Source of the DNA: Caulobacter segnis
Lineage (GTDB): Bacteria; Pseudomonadota; Alphaproteobacteria; Caulobacterales; Caulobacteraceae
Length of the DNA: 50,580 nucleotides
Assembly (NCBI RefSeq): GCF_003243465.1
Contig: NZ_QFQZ01000028.1
Location: 1 to 50,580 of the forward strand
Direction: 5' to 3'
Shown: one piece after another, positions 26,589-35,241 of the stretch
Numbering within the stretch: position 1 is the stretch's first letter
Layout: every line of letters starts with the position of its first letter
Program-made: the position numbers and the translations under genes
Notes under the pieces: generated by a model
Seen by the model: the letters and a program-made list of their open reading frames with translations, nothing else
Told to the model about the DNA's origin: nothing
Database searches by the model: none

Positions 26589-27650
26589 ATGACCGTCTCG
26601 ACGACCGCGCCGCCGAGCCCAACGCCAAAGGCGTCGATCAGGGGCGCGACGATGGCTGACGTCGCCATGCGGGCTGGGGTGTCTCGCATGACGGTGTCGC
26701 GGGTGATCAATGACGGGGCCAAGGTCCGCGAGGAGACGCGGGCCGCGGTCCTGGCCGCGATCCGGGACCTGAACTTCCAGCCCAACCTCGCCGCTCGCAA
26801 TCTGGTCATGGCTGGCGAGCTGCGGATCGCCGTGGTCTACGCCAATCCCAGCGCCGCCTTCATGAGCGACTTTCTGGTCGGCGTGTTCGAGGAGGCCACC
26901 AGCGCCGGCGCGCGGCTGATCCTGGTGCGTGGCGAGAACGGGCTCGCCCCGAGCGATCGGGACCTGGAAGCCCTGCTGGGCGCGGGCGTACAGGGCGTGG
27001 TGCTGGCCCCGCCGCTCGGCGAATCCGGCGCCGCACGAGACATCCTCCGGGCCGCCAACATTCCTGTCGCGGTTGTGGCCGCGGGGCGTCCGCTCGCTGA
27101 CGCCATCAGCGTCCGCATCGACGACCGACAGGCCAGCTGCGCCATGGCCCGGCATCTTCTAGACCTGGGACATCGGCGGATCGGCTTCATCACTGGCAAT
27201 CCCGAACAGACCGCCAGCGCCGTCCGTCTCGAAGGCGCCCGGGCGGCGATCGCCGAGGTCGACGGCGCCGAGCTGGTGGTAGCGGACGGCGCCTTCACCT
27301 ACGCCTCGGGCCTTCTGGCCGCCGAGACGCTGCTCGACGCCGTCCAGGCGCCGACAGCGATCTTCGCCAGTAATGACGACATGGCCGCCGCCGCTGTGTC
27401 GGTCGCGCATCGCCGCCATCTCGATGTGCCCGGTGACCTGACCGTGGTCGGCTTCGACGACACCACCGTCGCCACCACGCTTTGGCCGCCGCTGACTACG
27501 ATCCGGCAGCCTGTCCGTCAGATGGCCGCGGTGGCTCTGGATCGACTGCTGCGGGTCCTGCGCGAGGCGTCGCCTGCCCGCCAGGGACTGGGAGATCACA
27601 TCCTGGAACACGCCTTGATCCAGCGCCTGTCGGCGGCGCCGCCGCCGTAG
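26589..27650 (+). CDS. LacI-family transcriptional regulator
   Basis: This 353-residue protein has the LacI HTH at about 22-45 (TMADVAMRAGVSRMTVSRVI) and the hinge motif NFQPNLAARNL at about 62. The periplasmic-binding-protein-like sensor domain runs from about 75 to 340 (LRIAVVYANPS, GHRRIGFITGNPEQTAS, FASNDDMAAAAVSVAHRRHL, VVGFDDTTVATTLWPPLTTI). ATG 26589 follows TAGGAG. It sits directly after the receptor and is the best candidate to bind the palindromes at 17178 and 23381. Alternatively it could bind the CpG-centred LacI-type palindrome at 2352. The inducer is probably a sugar released by the beta-helix enzymes. Confidence 0.92.
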   Translation: MTVSTTAPPSPTPKASIRGATMADVAMRAGVSRMTVSRVINDGAKVREETRAAVLAAIRDLNFQPNLAARNLVMAGELRIAVVYANPSAAFMSDFLVGVFEEATSAGARLILVRGENGLAPSDRDLEALLGAGVQGVVLAPPLGESGAARDILRAANIPVAVVAAGRPLADAISVRIDDRQASCAMARHLLDLGHRRIGFITGNPEQTASAVRLEGARAAIAEVDGAELVVADGAFTYASGLLAAETLLDAVQAPTAIFASNDDMAAAAVSVAHRRHLDVPGDLTVVGFDDTTVATTLWPPLTTIRQPVRQMAAVALDRLLRVLREASPARQGLGDHILEHALIQRLSAAPPP

Positions 27651-27657
27651 CCGGCGC

Positions 27658-30192
27658 CTAGTCGCCGCGCAGGACTGGCGCGGGCCGCTGGGACAAGGCC
27701 AGGCTGGCCGCGATCAGGCCGCCGACCGTTGTCAGCGTGGTCGCCCCGGCCAGCAGCAGCAGCACGCCGCTCCAGTCGACGCTCCAGCGCGCCTCGAAGA
27801 TCTTGACCACGACAGGCCAGGCCGCGGCAAAGCCGAACAGCACGCCCGCCGAGCCTGCGATCAGGCCGACCGAGCCATACTCGATCAGATAGGCCACGAG
27901 GATCTGCGCGCGCGTGGCGCCCAGCACCTTGAGAGTCGCGGCCTCCCGCGCCCGGGCCCTCGCGCCCGCGGCGATGGCGCCGGCGAGCACCAGCACGCCG
28001 GCCAGACCGGCGACCGCCGCCGCGCCCCGAACCGCCAGCGCCAGCCGATCGAACAGGGCGGCGGCGGCTTCGAGCTGTTCGCGCACGCTGATCACGTTCA
28101 CGCCGGGAAAGCGCTCGCCGAGCTTTCGGGTCAGCGACGCCTCGCGGTCCTTGTCCAGCCGAACGATCGCCACGTTCCGCAGCGCCGCGCCTTCGAGAGT
28201 CGCCGGATTGAAGATCAGCGCGAAGTTTGGCCCGAAGCCGCCGAAGTCGATCTTCCGCAGCGCGGCGATACGAGCCTCGATCTCGCGGCCCAGCACGAGC
28301 ACCGTGATCGTGTCGCCGACCTTGAGGCCCGCGGCCTGCGCGATCTCGACGCTCATGGCGACTTGCGGCGGGCCCGACGCGTTCGCCGGCCACCAGTGGC
28401 CTTCGACGACGCCGGCGTTCGCGGGCTCCCTGGCGAACAGCGAAAGACTGATGTCGTTATCGAAGGCCCAGCGCTGCGAAGGCTTGATTGCCTGGGTGTC
28501 CACGGGCTTGCCTTTGACAGCGACGATGCGACCGGTCGCGAAGGGCATACGAAGGTAGGTCGCGGCGTTCAGGGGGCCTGCCACCTCGGCGACCGTCGCG
28601 TCGAAAGCCTCGGTGCGATCGGCCGGGATTTCGGTGAAAACCATAGCCGGCGCGGTGCGTGGCGCCACGTCGCTCACCTGGGCCAGCAGGGCCGACTGGA
28701 TCAGCACGACGCAGGCCAGCAGGGCGACGCCCAGGCCGATGGCCGGGCTTGCGGTATGGGCGGCCGAACTGGGCCCCGCCAGATTGGCCAGGCCCAGCTT
28801 GACGGGGCCGCGCGTAAGGCCCCGTGCGCGCCCGGCCGCGAAGGCCGCCGCGCGGCCGATCAAGGCCAGCAGGCCAAAAGCCACGGCGACTCCCGCCATC
28901 ATGATCGCCGCCGCGATCGGCGTCGGCGCGGCGACGACGGCCAGCGCGGCCAAGCCTGCGCCGGCCAGACCAGCGCCCAGGGTCTCGACGCCGAGGGGCG
29001 GTCTCCTCTTGGGCGCGCGCCGGAACAGGGCGGAGGGCGGGGTCGCCCGGGCGCGCGCCAACGGGATCAGCGAGAACGCGGCCGCCGCCAACAGGCCAAA
29101 GGCGGCCGCCTTGGCGAGCGGCGCGGGATAGATCTTGAACAGGGCCGGGACGGGAAGGCTTGAACCGGCCAGTTTGCCCAGGATCAGCGGCGCCGCGCCC
29201 CCGATGACCAAGCCGATCGAGACGCCCAGCAGCGCCAGCACGCCGATCTGGATCAGATGGAGGTCGCGTATGAGCCCGCTGCGCGCGCCGAGCGCTTTCA
29301 GCACGGCGATCGCGGGCGCGCGGGCCGAGAGATAGGCCGACACAGCGCCGGCGACGCCAAGGCCGCCGGCGACCAGGGAGGCCAAGCCGATGAAGCCGAG
29401 GAAGTACTCCAGCTGGTCGATCAGCCGACGCGCGCCCGGCGCGGCGTCCACCCTATCCCGGATCCGAAAGTTCGCGTCGGGGAACGCCTTCTGAAGCGCC
29501 TGTCCCGCCGCGCGGGGGTCCTGCGTGGCCGGCAGCGCGACGCGCACCGTTCGGCTCGAAAGCCCGCCGGGCGCCAGCAATCCCGATTGTTCCAGCACGT
29601 CCGCGCGGACCAGCACCCGAGGCGCGATGGCGAAGCCTCGCGACAGTCCGTCCGGCTCGCCGAGCAGGCGCGCGCGGACAACCAGGGTCATGGCCCCCGC
29701 CTGGAAGCGGTCGCCGATCTTCAGGTGCAGCCGATCCAGCAGCGCCGGCTCCACGGCGGCGCCGGCGACGCCGTCGTGATCCGCCAGCGCGGCGGCCAGG
29801 GAGGGCGAGCCGTCCAGTTTGACGGCGCCGGCCAGTGGAAACCGTCCATCGACGCCCCGAATCATCACCAGGCGTCGGTCTCCGGCCGTGTTCGCGGCCA
29901 TGGCCCGCGCCCCCGCCGAGTAGGTAACGGGCCCAAGCCGTTCAATCGCCGCGCGCTCCTTGGTGGTGAAGTCGCGGTTCTCGACCGAGACGGACAAATC
30001 GCCTCCGAGGATTTCTCGCGCCTGGCTGGCTAGCCCGTGCCGGAAGGCCTCCGCGGTCGAGCCGGCGGCGGCGATGGCCGCGACGCCCAAGGCGAGGCAG
30101 GCCAGGAAGATGCGAAAGCCGCGCACGCCCGACCGCAGCTCGCGTGCGGCCAGCCTGAAGGCGAGGGGAAGGCGGAACGCCGTCATGCTCAC
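27658..30192 (-). CDS. ABC transporter permease, FtsX/YbbP family
   Basis: This 844-residue membrane protein has an N-terminal membrane segment (FRIFLACLALGVAAIAAAGS) and a periplasmic MacB-like core domain. FtsX-type membrane blocks lie at about 255-385 (FLGFIGLASLVAGGLGVAGA) and at the C-terminus (VAGLAGVLVLAGAIAAGARA, EYGSVGLIAGSAGVLFGFAA), giving the two-FtsX layout of E. coli YbbP. The GTG start overlaps the upstream ATPase stop as GTGA, a four-base overlap typical of translational coupling; an ATG lies six bases on. The stop is eight bases from the convergent LacI stop. With the ATPase it forms an exporter or lipoprotein/lipid-handling machine of unproven substrate. Confidence 0.9.
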   Translation of the reverse strand: MSMTAFRLPLAFRLAARELRSGVRGFRIFLACLALGVAAIAAAGSTAEAFRHGLASQAREILGGDLSVSVENRDFTTKERAAIERLGPVTYSAGARAMAANTAGDRRLVMIRGVDGRFPLAGAVKLDGSPSLAAALADHDGVAGAAVEPALLDRLHLKIGDRFQAGAMTLVVRARLLGEPDGLSRGFAIAPRVLVRADVLEQSGLLAPGGLSSRTVRVALPATQDPRAAGQALQKAFPDANFRIRDRVDAAPGARRLIDQLEYFLGFIGLASLVAGGLGVAGAVSAYLSARAPAIAVLKALGARSGLIRDLHLIQIGVLALLGVSIGLVIGGAAPLILGKLAGSSLPVPALFKIYPAPLAKAAAFGLLAAAAFSLIPLARARATPPSALFRRAPKRRPPLGVETLGAGLAGAGLAALAVVAAPTPIAAAIMMAGVAVAFGLLALIGRAAAFAAGRARGLTRGPVKLGLANLAGPSSAAHTASPAIGLGVALLACVVLIQSALLAQVSDVAPRTAPAMVFTEIPADRTEAFDATVAEVAGPLNAATYLRMPFATGRIVAVKGKPVDTQAIKPSQRWAFDNDISLSLFAREPANAGVVEGHWWPANASGPPQVAMSVEIAQAAGLKVGDTITVLVLGREIEARIAALRKIDFGGFGPNFALIFNPATLEGAALRNVAIVRLDKDREASLTRKLGERFPGVNVISVREQLEAAAALFDRLALAVRGAAAVAGLAGVLVLAGAIAAGARARAREAATLKVLGATRAQILVAYLIEYGSVGLIAGSAGVLFGFAAAWPVVVKIFEARWSVDWSGVLLLLAGATTLTTVGGLIAASLALSQRPAPVLRGD

Positions 30193-30872
30193 CCCTGGAT
30201 CCGGCCATCGGCCATGCGCACGATGCGATCGGCGCGCGCGGCGAGGGCGGGATCGTGGGTGACCATGACGAGGGCGGCGCCCACCTCGGCGACGAGGCTG
30301 AACATCAAATCGGCGACCGAGGCGGCGGTGGCGCCGTCCAGGTTCCCGGTGGGTTCGTCGGCGAACAGCAGGGCCGGACGGGCGGCGAGGGCTCGGGCCA
30401 GCGCGACGCGCTGCTGCTCACCGCCGGAGAGTTGGTGCGGATAGTGGGTCAGTCGTCCAGCCAATCCCACGCGCGCCAGCCAATCGCGGGCGGTCGCCAC
30501 GGTGTCACGCGCGCCGGCGATCTCCAGGGGCGTGGCGACGTTCTCTTCTGCGGTCATGTTGGGCAGCAGGTGGAACGATTGGAACACCAGCGCCGCGCGA
30601 CCGCGCCGCAGTTGGGCGCGGCCGTCTTCGTTGAGCTCGGCGAGGTTCTGGCCGAAGAGGCGAGCTGTCCCTGCCGTGGGCTCTTCAAGACCAGCGCCAA
30701 CGGCGATCAGGGACGACTTTCCGGATCCCGAGGGGCCGGTAATCGCGACGCGTTCGCCTGCGCCGACGGTAAGGTCGACCCCCCTGAGAATATCCACGGG
30801 TCCGGCGGCGGAGGGCAGGGTCAGGGCGACGGCGTCCAGAACCAGGGGCGCGGCGGTCGAAATCTCGGGCAT
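30189..30872 (-). CDS. ABC transporter ATP-binding protein, YbbA/LolD type
   Basis: This 227-residue ATPase has Walker A ITGPSGSGKSSLIAVGAG (about 43), Q-loop LVFQSFHLLPNMTAEENV, signature LSGGEQQRVALARALA, Walker B ALLFADEPTGNLD and the H-loop VTHD. ATG 30872 follows AGGAA. It overlaps the permease by four bases. The DEPTGNLD/SFHLLPNMTA pattern is that of the MacB/LolD/YbbA class, which works with FtsX-type permeases. The divergent GDSL esterase gene 57 bases away completes the tesA-ybbA-ybbP arrangement known from many proteobacteria. Confidence 0.93.
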   Translation of the reverse strand: MPEISTAAPLVLDAVALTLPSAAGPVDILRGVDLTVGAGERVAITGPSGSGKSSLIAVGAGLEEPTAGTARLFGQNLAELNEDGRAQLRRGRAALVFQSFHLLPNMTAEENVATPLEIAGARDTVATARDWLARVGLAGRLTHYPHQLSGGEQQRVALARALAARPALLFADEPTGNLDGATAASVADLMFSLVAEVGAALVMVTHDPALAARADRIVRMADGRIQG

Positions 30873-30929
30873 CGGGTTTCCTGCAGCGCCGACCCTTGTT
30901 CCACCGGCGTGTCGACTACATAGGAAGAC

Positions 30930-31574
30930 ATGAGCCGGACCGCACACCGTTTCGCCAGCCGTCGCCGTTTTTTGCTCGGGATCGGCCTGTTGAGCCAGAT
31001 CGCGGCCGCGCCACGTCCTCCGATCGTCACGGTTCTCGGAGACTCGATCACGGCGGGCCTTGGGCTTCCCGCGCGCGACGCCATGCCCGCCCAGCTGCAG
31101 GCGGCGCTGGCCCGGCGCGGCGTTTCGGCCACAGTCCGGGCCGCGGGCGTGTCCGGCGACACGAGCGGCGGCGGCCTGGCCCGGGTCGGCTTCAGCGTGG
31201 CGTCGGACACCGCCGTCTGCGTCGTCGCCCTGGGCGGCAATGACCTGTTGCAGGGCGTGGAGCCTTCTCAGACGAAGGCGAACCTGAGAGGCGTGTTGCA
31301 GAACCTGAAGGGCCGGGGCATTCGCGCGATCCTTGTCGGAGTCGCCGCGCCGCCGGCGATCGGCCAAGCTTACGTCCGCGAGTTCAACGCGCTCTATCCC
31401 AGTCTGGCCAAGGAGTTCAGGGTCCCGCTCTACGCCAACATCCTGGCGGGCGTCGGCGGCAACCCCGGCTTGGTGCAAAGGGACGGGATCCATCCCAACG
31501 CCGCGGGCGCGAAGCGGATCGGCGAGGCGCTTGCGCCGCTGGTCGCCCAGGTCCTGAAGGGGCCGTCCCGCTAA
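30930..31574 (+). CDS. Periplasmic GDSL esterase/lysophospholipase (TesA-like arylesterase)
   Basis: This 214-residue SGNH hydrolase has block I VTVLGDSITAGLGLP (catalytic Ser, about 35), block II GVSGDTSGGGL, block III VVALGGNDLLQGV and block V RDGIHPNAAGAKRIG (catalytic Asp and His). The N-terminus FASRRRFLLGIGLLSQIAAA is an export signal with a twin-arginine-like motif. Family members hydrolyse aryl esters, thioesters and lysophospholipids in the periplasm. It is divergent from the YbbA/YbbP genes, its usual partners. Its stop overlaps by four bases the convergent dehydrogenase stop. Confidence 0.92.
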   Translation: MSRTAHRFASRRRFLLGIGLLSQIAAAPRPPIVTVLGDSITAGLGLPARDAMPAQLQAALARRGVSATVRAAGVSGDTSGGGLARVGFSVASDTAVCVVALGGNDLLQGVEPSQTKANLRGVLQNLKGRGIRAILVGVAAPPAIGQAYVREFNALYPSLAKEFRVPLYANILAGVGGNPGLVQRDGIHPNAAGAKRIGEALAPLVAQVLKGPSR

Positions 31575-33970
31575 CGCGGAAGCGCGTAGGCGATCAGGGC
31601 GTCGCCGATCGGCGTCTCCATGAAGTGGTGTCCGCCGGCCATGATCACCAGGTACTGGCGACCGCCAACCTCGTAGGTCATGGGCGTGGCCTGTCCGCCG
31701 GCGGGCAGGGCGTCCTGCCACAGCGTCTTGCCGGTCTTCAGATCGATCGCGCGGATCATGTTGTCGGTGGTCGCGGCGATGAAGATTACCCCGCCCGCCG
31801 TGACGACCGCGCCGCCGTTGTTCGGCGTGCCGATCTCGATAGGCAGGTGCGAAGGGATCCCGAACGGGCCGTTGCGCCGCGCCGAACCCAGCGGGCGATC
31901 CCAGAGCGTCTTGCCGGTGCGCAGGTCGATGGCGCGTAGACCGCCGTAGGGCGGCTGCTTGCAGAGCAGGCCGGTCACCGGAAGGCGCCAGCCGGCGTTG
32001 ACGGAGATGCCGTAGGGCGTTCCGGCTTGCGGGTCGCCAGCGCCCTCCGCGCCGCCTTTCAGGGAGCCGCCGCGTTCCTCGCCCCGGGGCGCCCAGCCCT
32101 TCTTGTCCGCCTCGGCGCGGGGCACGAGCCGGTTATAGTTGGGCATATCGTTGTAGTTGGCCACGATGACGCCCTTGCGCGGGTCCACCGCGACGCCGCC
32201 CCAGTCCGAGCCGCCGTTGTAGCCGGGATATTCGACATAGCGGCCGTCCGAGATGGGCGGCGTGTAGAAGCCGTCGTACTTGGCTTTGCGGAACTGAATT
32301 CGGCAGATCATCTGGTCGATCGGCGACATGCCCCACATGGTCCGCTCGGTAAGGTCCGCCTTGCGCAGGGTATGGAACAGCGAGAACGGCTGGGTTGGCG
32401 AGCGCTGGCCCGGTTCGACGCCGCCTTGCGGGACCTTGCGTTCCTCGACGCCGGTCAGCGGGCGCCCCGTCCGGCGGTCCAGGACATAGAGATCACCCTG
32501 CTTGCTGGGCAGCACCAGGGCCGGGATCACACCCCCGCTCGTGGGATAGTCGACCAGCGTCGCCTGGGACCCCAGGTCGTAGTCCCAGACGTCCTTGTGG
32601 ACGGTCTGGAACTTCCACACTTCGCGACCGTCAGCCACATTGAGCGCCACCAAGGAGGTCGAGTGTTCGTTCTCCAGCGACGATCGCATGCCGCTCCAGT
32701 AGTCGACGGCGCTGTTGCCGAGCGGGAGGTAGACAAGGCCCAGCGCTTCGTCGCCGCTGGCCGTGGTCCACATGTTCGGCGTGCCGCGCGTATAGGTCTC
32801 GCCGGCGGGTGGCGCTCCCGGACGATCGGGGCGCACCATGTCCCAGGCCCAGCGGAGCTGGCCGGTGACCGCGTCGTAGCCCTGGATGACGCCGGACGGC
32901 GCGTTTCGCTTCTGACCGTCCAGCACCTGGTGTCCCGTGACGATCACGCCGCGAACGATGGTCGGAGCCGAGGTGATCGAGAACATGCCGGGCGCGGCTT
33001 CGCCGATCCCCTCGGCGGTGTTCACCTGACCGCCAAAACCAAAGTCGGCGCAGGGGCGGCCGGTGTTGGCGTCGACGGCTATCAGGCGCGCGTCCAGCGT
33101 TCCCTCGATGATGCGGGTCGCACAGGCCGAGCCGGGCGACGCTCCGGGAACGGCGTAGTAGGAGACGCCTCGGCAGGCGGCCGTATAGGGAATATGGGCG
33201 TCGGGCACCTTGGGATCGAACCGCCAGCGCGTTGCGCCGGTCTCCGGATCCAGCGCGATCATGATGTTCTTGGGCGTGCACAGATAGAGCGTGTTGCCGA
33301 CCTTCAGCGGGGTCGTCTCGGCGCCGTACATCTTTCGCGCCGTTTCAGAAGCGGGAAGGTCGCCGGTGTGGATAAGCCAGGCACGCTGCAGCTTGCCGAC
33401 GTTTTGGGGCGTGATCTGTGCGAGGGCGGAATAGCGTTGCGCGCCGTATGTGCCCCCATAAGCCGGCCAGTCAGATCCCGCCGACGGACCAGCCGCCAGC
33501 TCCGGGCCTGAGGGCTGTCCGTGCCGGGCGGGTTGGCCGGCGATGAAGGCCGCTAGAGACAGCACAAGCAGGCCCGCGACCGACACGACAAGCGCTCGCC
33601 AGGCGAGGCGTCGTGGCCGGCGATCGACGGTCAGCGTCGGCGCGAGCAGAAGCGCTAGAACCAGCAGGACCGTAGGGCCGACGAGGCGCGGAATAAGCGC
33701 CCATCCGTCCAGCCCCACCTCCCATAGCGCCCATATGACTGTCGCCAGGAAGACCGCGAGGTAGACCCAGACGCCAACGACGCTGCGGCGGATCATCAGG
33801 ACCCCAGCGATGATCAGGCCAAGACCCGCCGGGAGGTAGTAGAGCGAGCCGCCCAGCAAGAGGAGCTGAAGGCCTCCCGCCGCCAGCACCAGGCCGATCA
33901 GCAGCAGGACGGCGCCGAGCAGCCGCGCCGGCCAGGCCGAAGCCGCTTTGTACGGGACTTGGGTCTTCAT
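31571..33970 (-). CDS. gcd: Membrane-bound PQQ-dependent dehydrogenase, glucose/quinate/shikimate family
   Basis: This 799-residue quinoprotein matches E. coli Gcd in length. Five membrane segments fill residues 15-145 (LLGAVLLLIGLVLAAGGLQL and following). The eight-bladed PQQ propeller starts near 165 (DWPAYGGTYGAQRYSALAQI) and holds repeated W-motifs (GATRWRFDPK, VWKFQTVHKDVWDYDLGSQ, KTLWDRPLGSARRNGPFG). It oxidises aldoses, typically glucose to gluconolactone, on the periplasmic face and passes electrons to ubiquinone. It needs PQQ, and no pqq genes are in the window. Together with gntK it gives a direct-oxidation route to the Entner-Doudoroff pathway. Quinate or shikimate are alternative substrates in this family. 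Confidence 0.92.
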   Translation of the reverse strand: MKTQVPYKAASAWPARLLGAVLLLIGLVLAAGGLQLLLLGGSLYYLPAGLGLIIAGVLMIRRSVVGVWVYLAVFLATVIWALWEVGLDGWALIPRLVGPTVLLVLALLLAPTLTVDRRPRRLAWRALVVSVAGLLVLSLAAFIAGQPARHGQPSGPELAAGPSAGSDWPAYGGTYGAQRYSALAQITPQNVGKLQRAWLIHTGDLPASETARKMYGAETTPLKVGNTLYLCTPKNIMIALDPETGATRWRFDPKVPDAHIPYTAACRGVSYYAVPGASPGSACATRIIEGTLDARLIAVDANTGRPCADFGFGGQVNTAEGIGEAAPGMFSITSAPTIVRGVIVTGHQVLDGQKRNAPSGVIQGYDAVTGQLRWAWDMVRPDRPGAPPAGETYTRGTPNMWTTASGDEALGLVYLPLGNSAVDYWSGMRSSLENEHSTSLVALNVADGREVWKFQTVHKDVWDYDLGSQATLVDYPTSGGVIPALVLPSKQGDLYVLDRRTGRPLTGVEERKVPQGGVEPGQRSPTQPFSLFHTLRKADLTERTMWGMSPIDQMICRIQFRKAKYDGFYTPPISDGRYVEYPGYNGGSDWGGVAVDPRKGVIVANYNDMPNYNRLVPRAEADKKGWAPRGEERGGSLKGGAEGAGDPQAGTPYGISVNAGWRLPVTGLLCKQPPYGGLRAIDLRTGKTLWDRPLGSARRNGPFGIPSHLPIEIGTPNNGGAVVTAGGVIFIAATTDNMIRAIDLKTGKTLWQDALPAGGQATPMTYEVGGRQYLVIMAGGHHFMETPIGDALIAYALPR

Positions 33971-34208
33971 GGATCTGGCGCTTCCCTGCGGATATCGGCT
34001 GTCGTGGAAATGCGCGAGGCTGCTAAAGGCGCCAAAACTCGTGTCGGGTTTCCAACGTTGCGGCAGTCAGGCGGCGCCGGCCCGCCTCTGCTGATCGTCG
34101 GAGCGCGTTCTTCACATTTGACCGACGCGCGCACCCGTACGGCCGACGACCGTTCCAGGGCGGACTGTCGACGACTGGCTGGTTGCGACGCTGAAGATCA
34201 GTCAACGG

Positions 34209-34463
34209 ATGATGAGCCAAGTTACGATCAGTGTCCGGCCGCTCCGCCGCGGGTGGTGGGTCGATTGCGGGCCAGGCTTTGCGGTGCAGGTGTTCATCGC
34301 CGGCGGCGCGGCGGAACGAACGGCTGTGCGCCTCGCCGCGGCCTTTAACCAAACGGGCCGCGGAGTCCGGATGGTCATTCACGATCGCCTGGGCAGGGTG
34401 GCCGGCGAACTGATCTTGGGCCCCTATATCGACCCGCAGCAAAGACGGTTCGCCATCCACTGA
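34209..34463 (+). CDS. Small hypothetical protein
   Basis: This 84-residue frame starts at a double ATG. It begins MMSQVTISVRPLRRGWWVDC and continues GFAVQVFIAGGAAERTAVRL, with a regular alternation of beta-strand-like and helix-like segments as in small DUF2188-like domains, though no family was firmly recognised. It lies after a 238-base gap from the dehydrogenase start in which nothing else was seen. Its ribosome-binding site is weak. It might be a real cytosolic protein of unknown role or a chance frame. Confidence 0.5.
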   Translation: MMSQVTISVRPLRRGWWVDCGPGFAVQVFIAGGAAERTAVRLAAAFNQTGRGVRMVIHDRLGRVAGELILGPYIDPQQRRFAIH

Positions 34464-34600
34464 ACTCTTGGACTTCCGCGCGCGACGGGCCGCCGCCAGG
34501 CCCCGCCGCGCCCGGAGACGAGCGTGAACCGCGTCCGCAGGACCCGCGGGCGACGCCGCCGGGCCGCGACTGAAATCGACCGCATCATTTGCTGACTGCG

Positions 34601-34625
34601 GGAACGGCGTCACCGCCTCTGCGAT
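34601..34625 (+). promoter_or_regulatory. Near-consensus EcfG/SigT-type promoter
   Basis: GGAAC (34601-34605), 16 bases, then CGAT (34622-34625). The general-stress sigma consensus in Caulobacter is GGAAC-N16/17-CGTT, so only one base differs. It would start transcription near 34632, 28 bases before the chosen start of the next gene. Confidence 0.5.
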
Positions 34626-34659
34626 CCCCTTGGATCACTTTTCAACCATGAGGTCTGGC

Positions 34660-35232
34660 ATGTCGCTCGACGCCCCCCCGACACCCTCGCCGCGGCGCCG
34701 TTCGCGTGGCGATGGCGAAAGCTCGTTGGCGCAGGAGCTGCGCTCCTGGAGCGAAGAGCGCCGCGCCAAGACGCCGCCGGCCACCGCGCCCACGCGGACG
34801 TTCCGCCTTCCTGGCGGCAAGCAGATGACGCTGTCGACGGATCGCGTGCGGGCTGCCCCCGCCGTCTCGCCGCAGATCTCAATGGTCCTCGGCCAGAATG
34901 CGCTCGGCTTGGGCCTCTGGGGTTTGCTTGCGCCCGATAGCGTGAACCGCTTCCTGGGCATCCGAGGCTCGGCGCACACCACGCGCGCCCTGTTCGGGGC
35001 GCGGGAGCTGGCCACCGGCGTGATCCTGGCCTCCGACCCCACCAAGTCGAGCGCGCTGTGGGCGCGGGTCGCTGGTGATGTCTTCGACATCCTCGTCCTG
35101 CGGCGTCTGTCGCGGCGGGACAATCCCAAACGCGGCAATGCGCGCCTGGCCATGGGCGTCGTCTTGGCGATCACCGCCCTCGACGTCATGGCCGCGGTGC
35201 GAATGACCAACGTCAAGCGCGATTGCGCATAG
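34660..35232 (+). CDS. Hypothetical membrane protein in operon with alcohol dehydrogenase
   Basis: This 190-residue protein starts at ATG 34660, with GAGG six bases before it. A polar, basic N-terminal third (PSPRRRSRGDGESSLAQELR) is followed by hydrophobic segments at about 85-105 (ISMVLGQNALGLGLWGLLAP), 120-140 (RALFGARELATGVILA) and 165-182 (ARLAMGVVLAITALDVMAAV). Similar short membrane modules are found beside or fused to polyketide cyclase/dehydrase-type proteins, but no function is claimed. The dehydrogenase follows after nine bases, so the two are one transcript. A near-consensus EcfG-type promoter lies upstream, suggesting stress induction. Confidence 0.8.
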   Translation: MSLDAPPTPSPRRRSRGDGESSLAQELRSWSEERRAKTPPATAPTRTFRLPGGKQMTLSTDRVRAAPAVSPQISMVLGQNALGLGLWGLLAPDSVNRFLGIRGSAHTTRALFGARELATGVILASDPTKSSALWARVAGDVFDILVLRRLSRRDNPKRGNARLAMGVVLAITALDVMAAVRMTNVKRDCA

Positions 35233-35241
35233 GAGGCGGCG

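Noticed and set aside
30189..31721. A 510-codon frame for the ABC ATPase reaching back to 31721
   Set aside because: The upstream part is antisense to the GDSL esterase and dehydrogenase end. The ATPase fold and a ribosome-binding site place the start at 30872.
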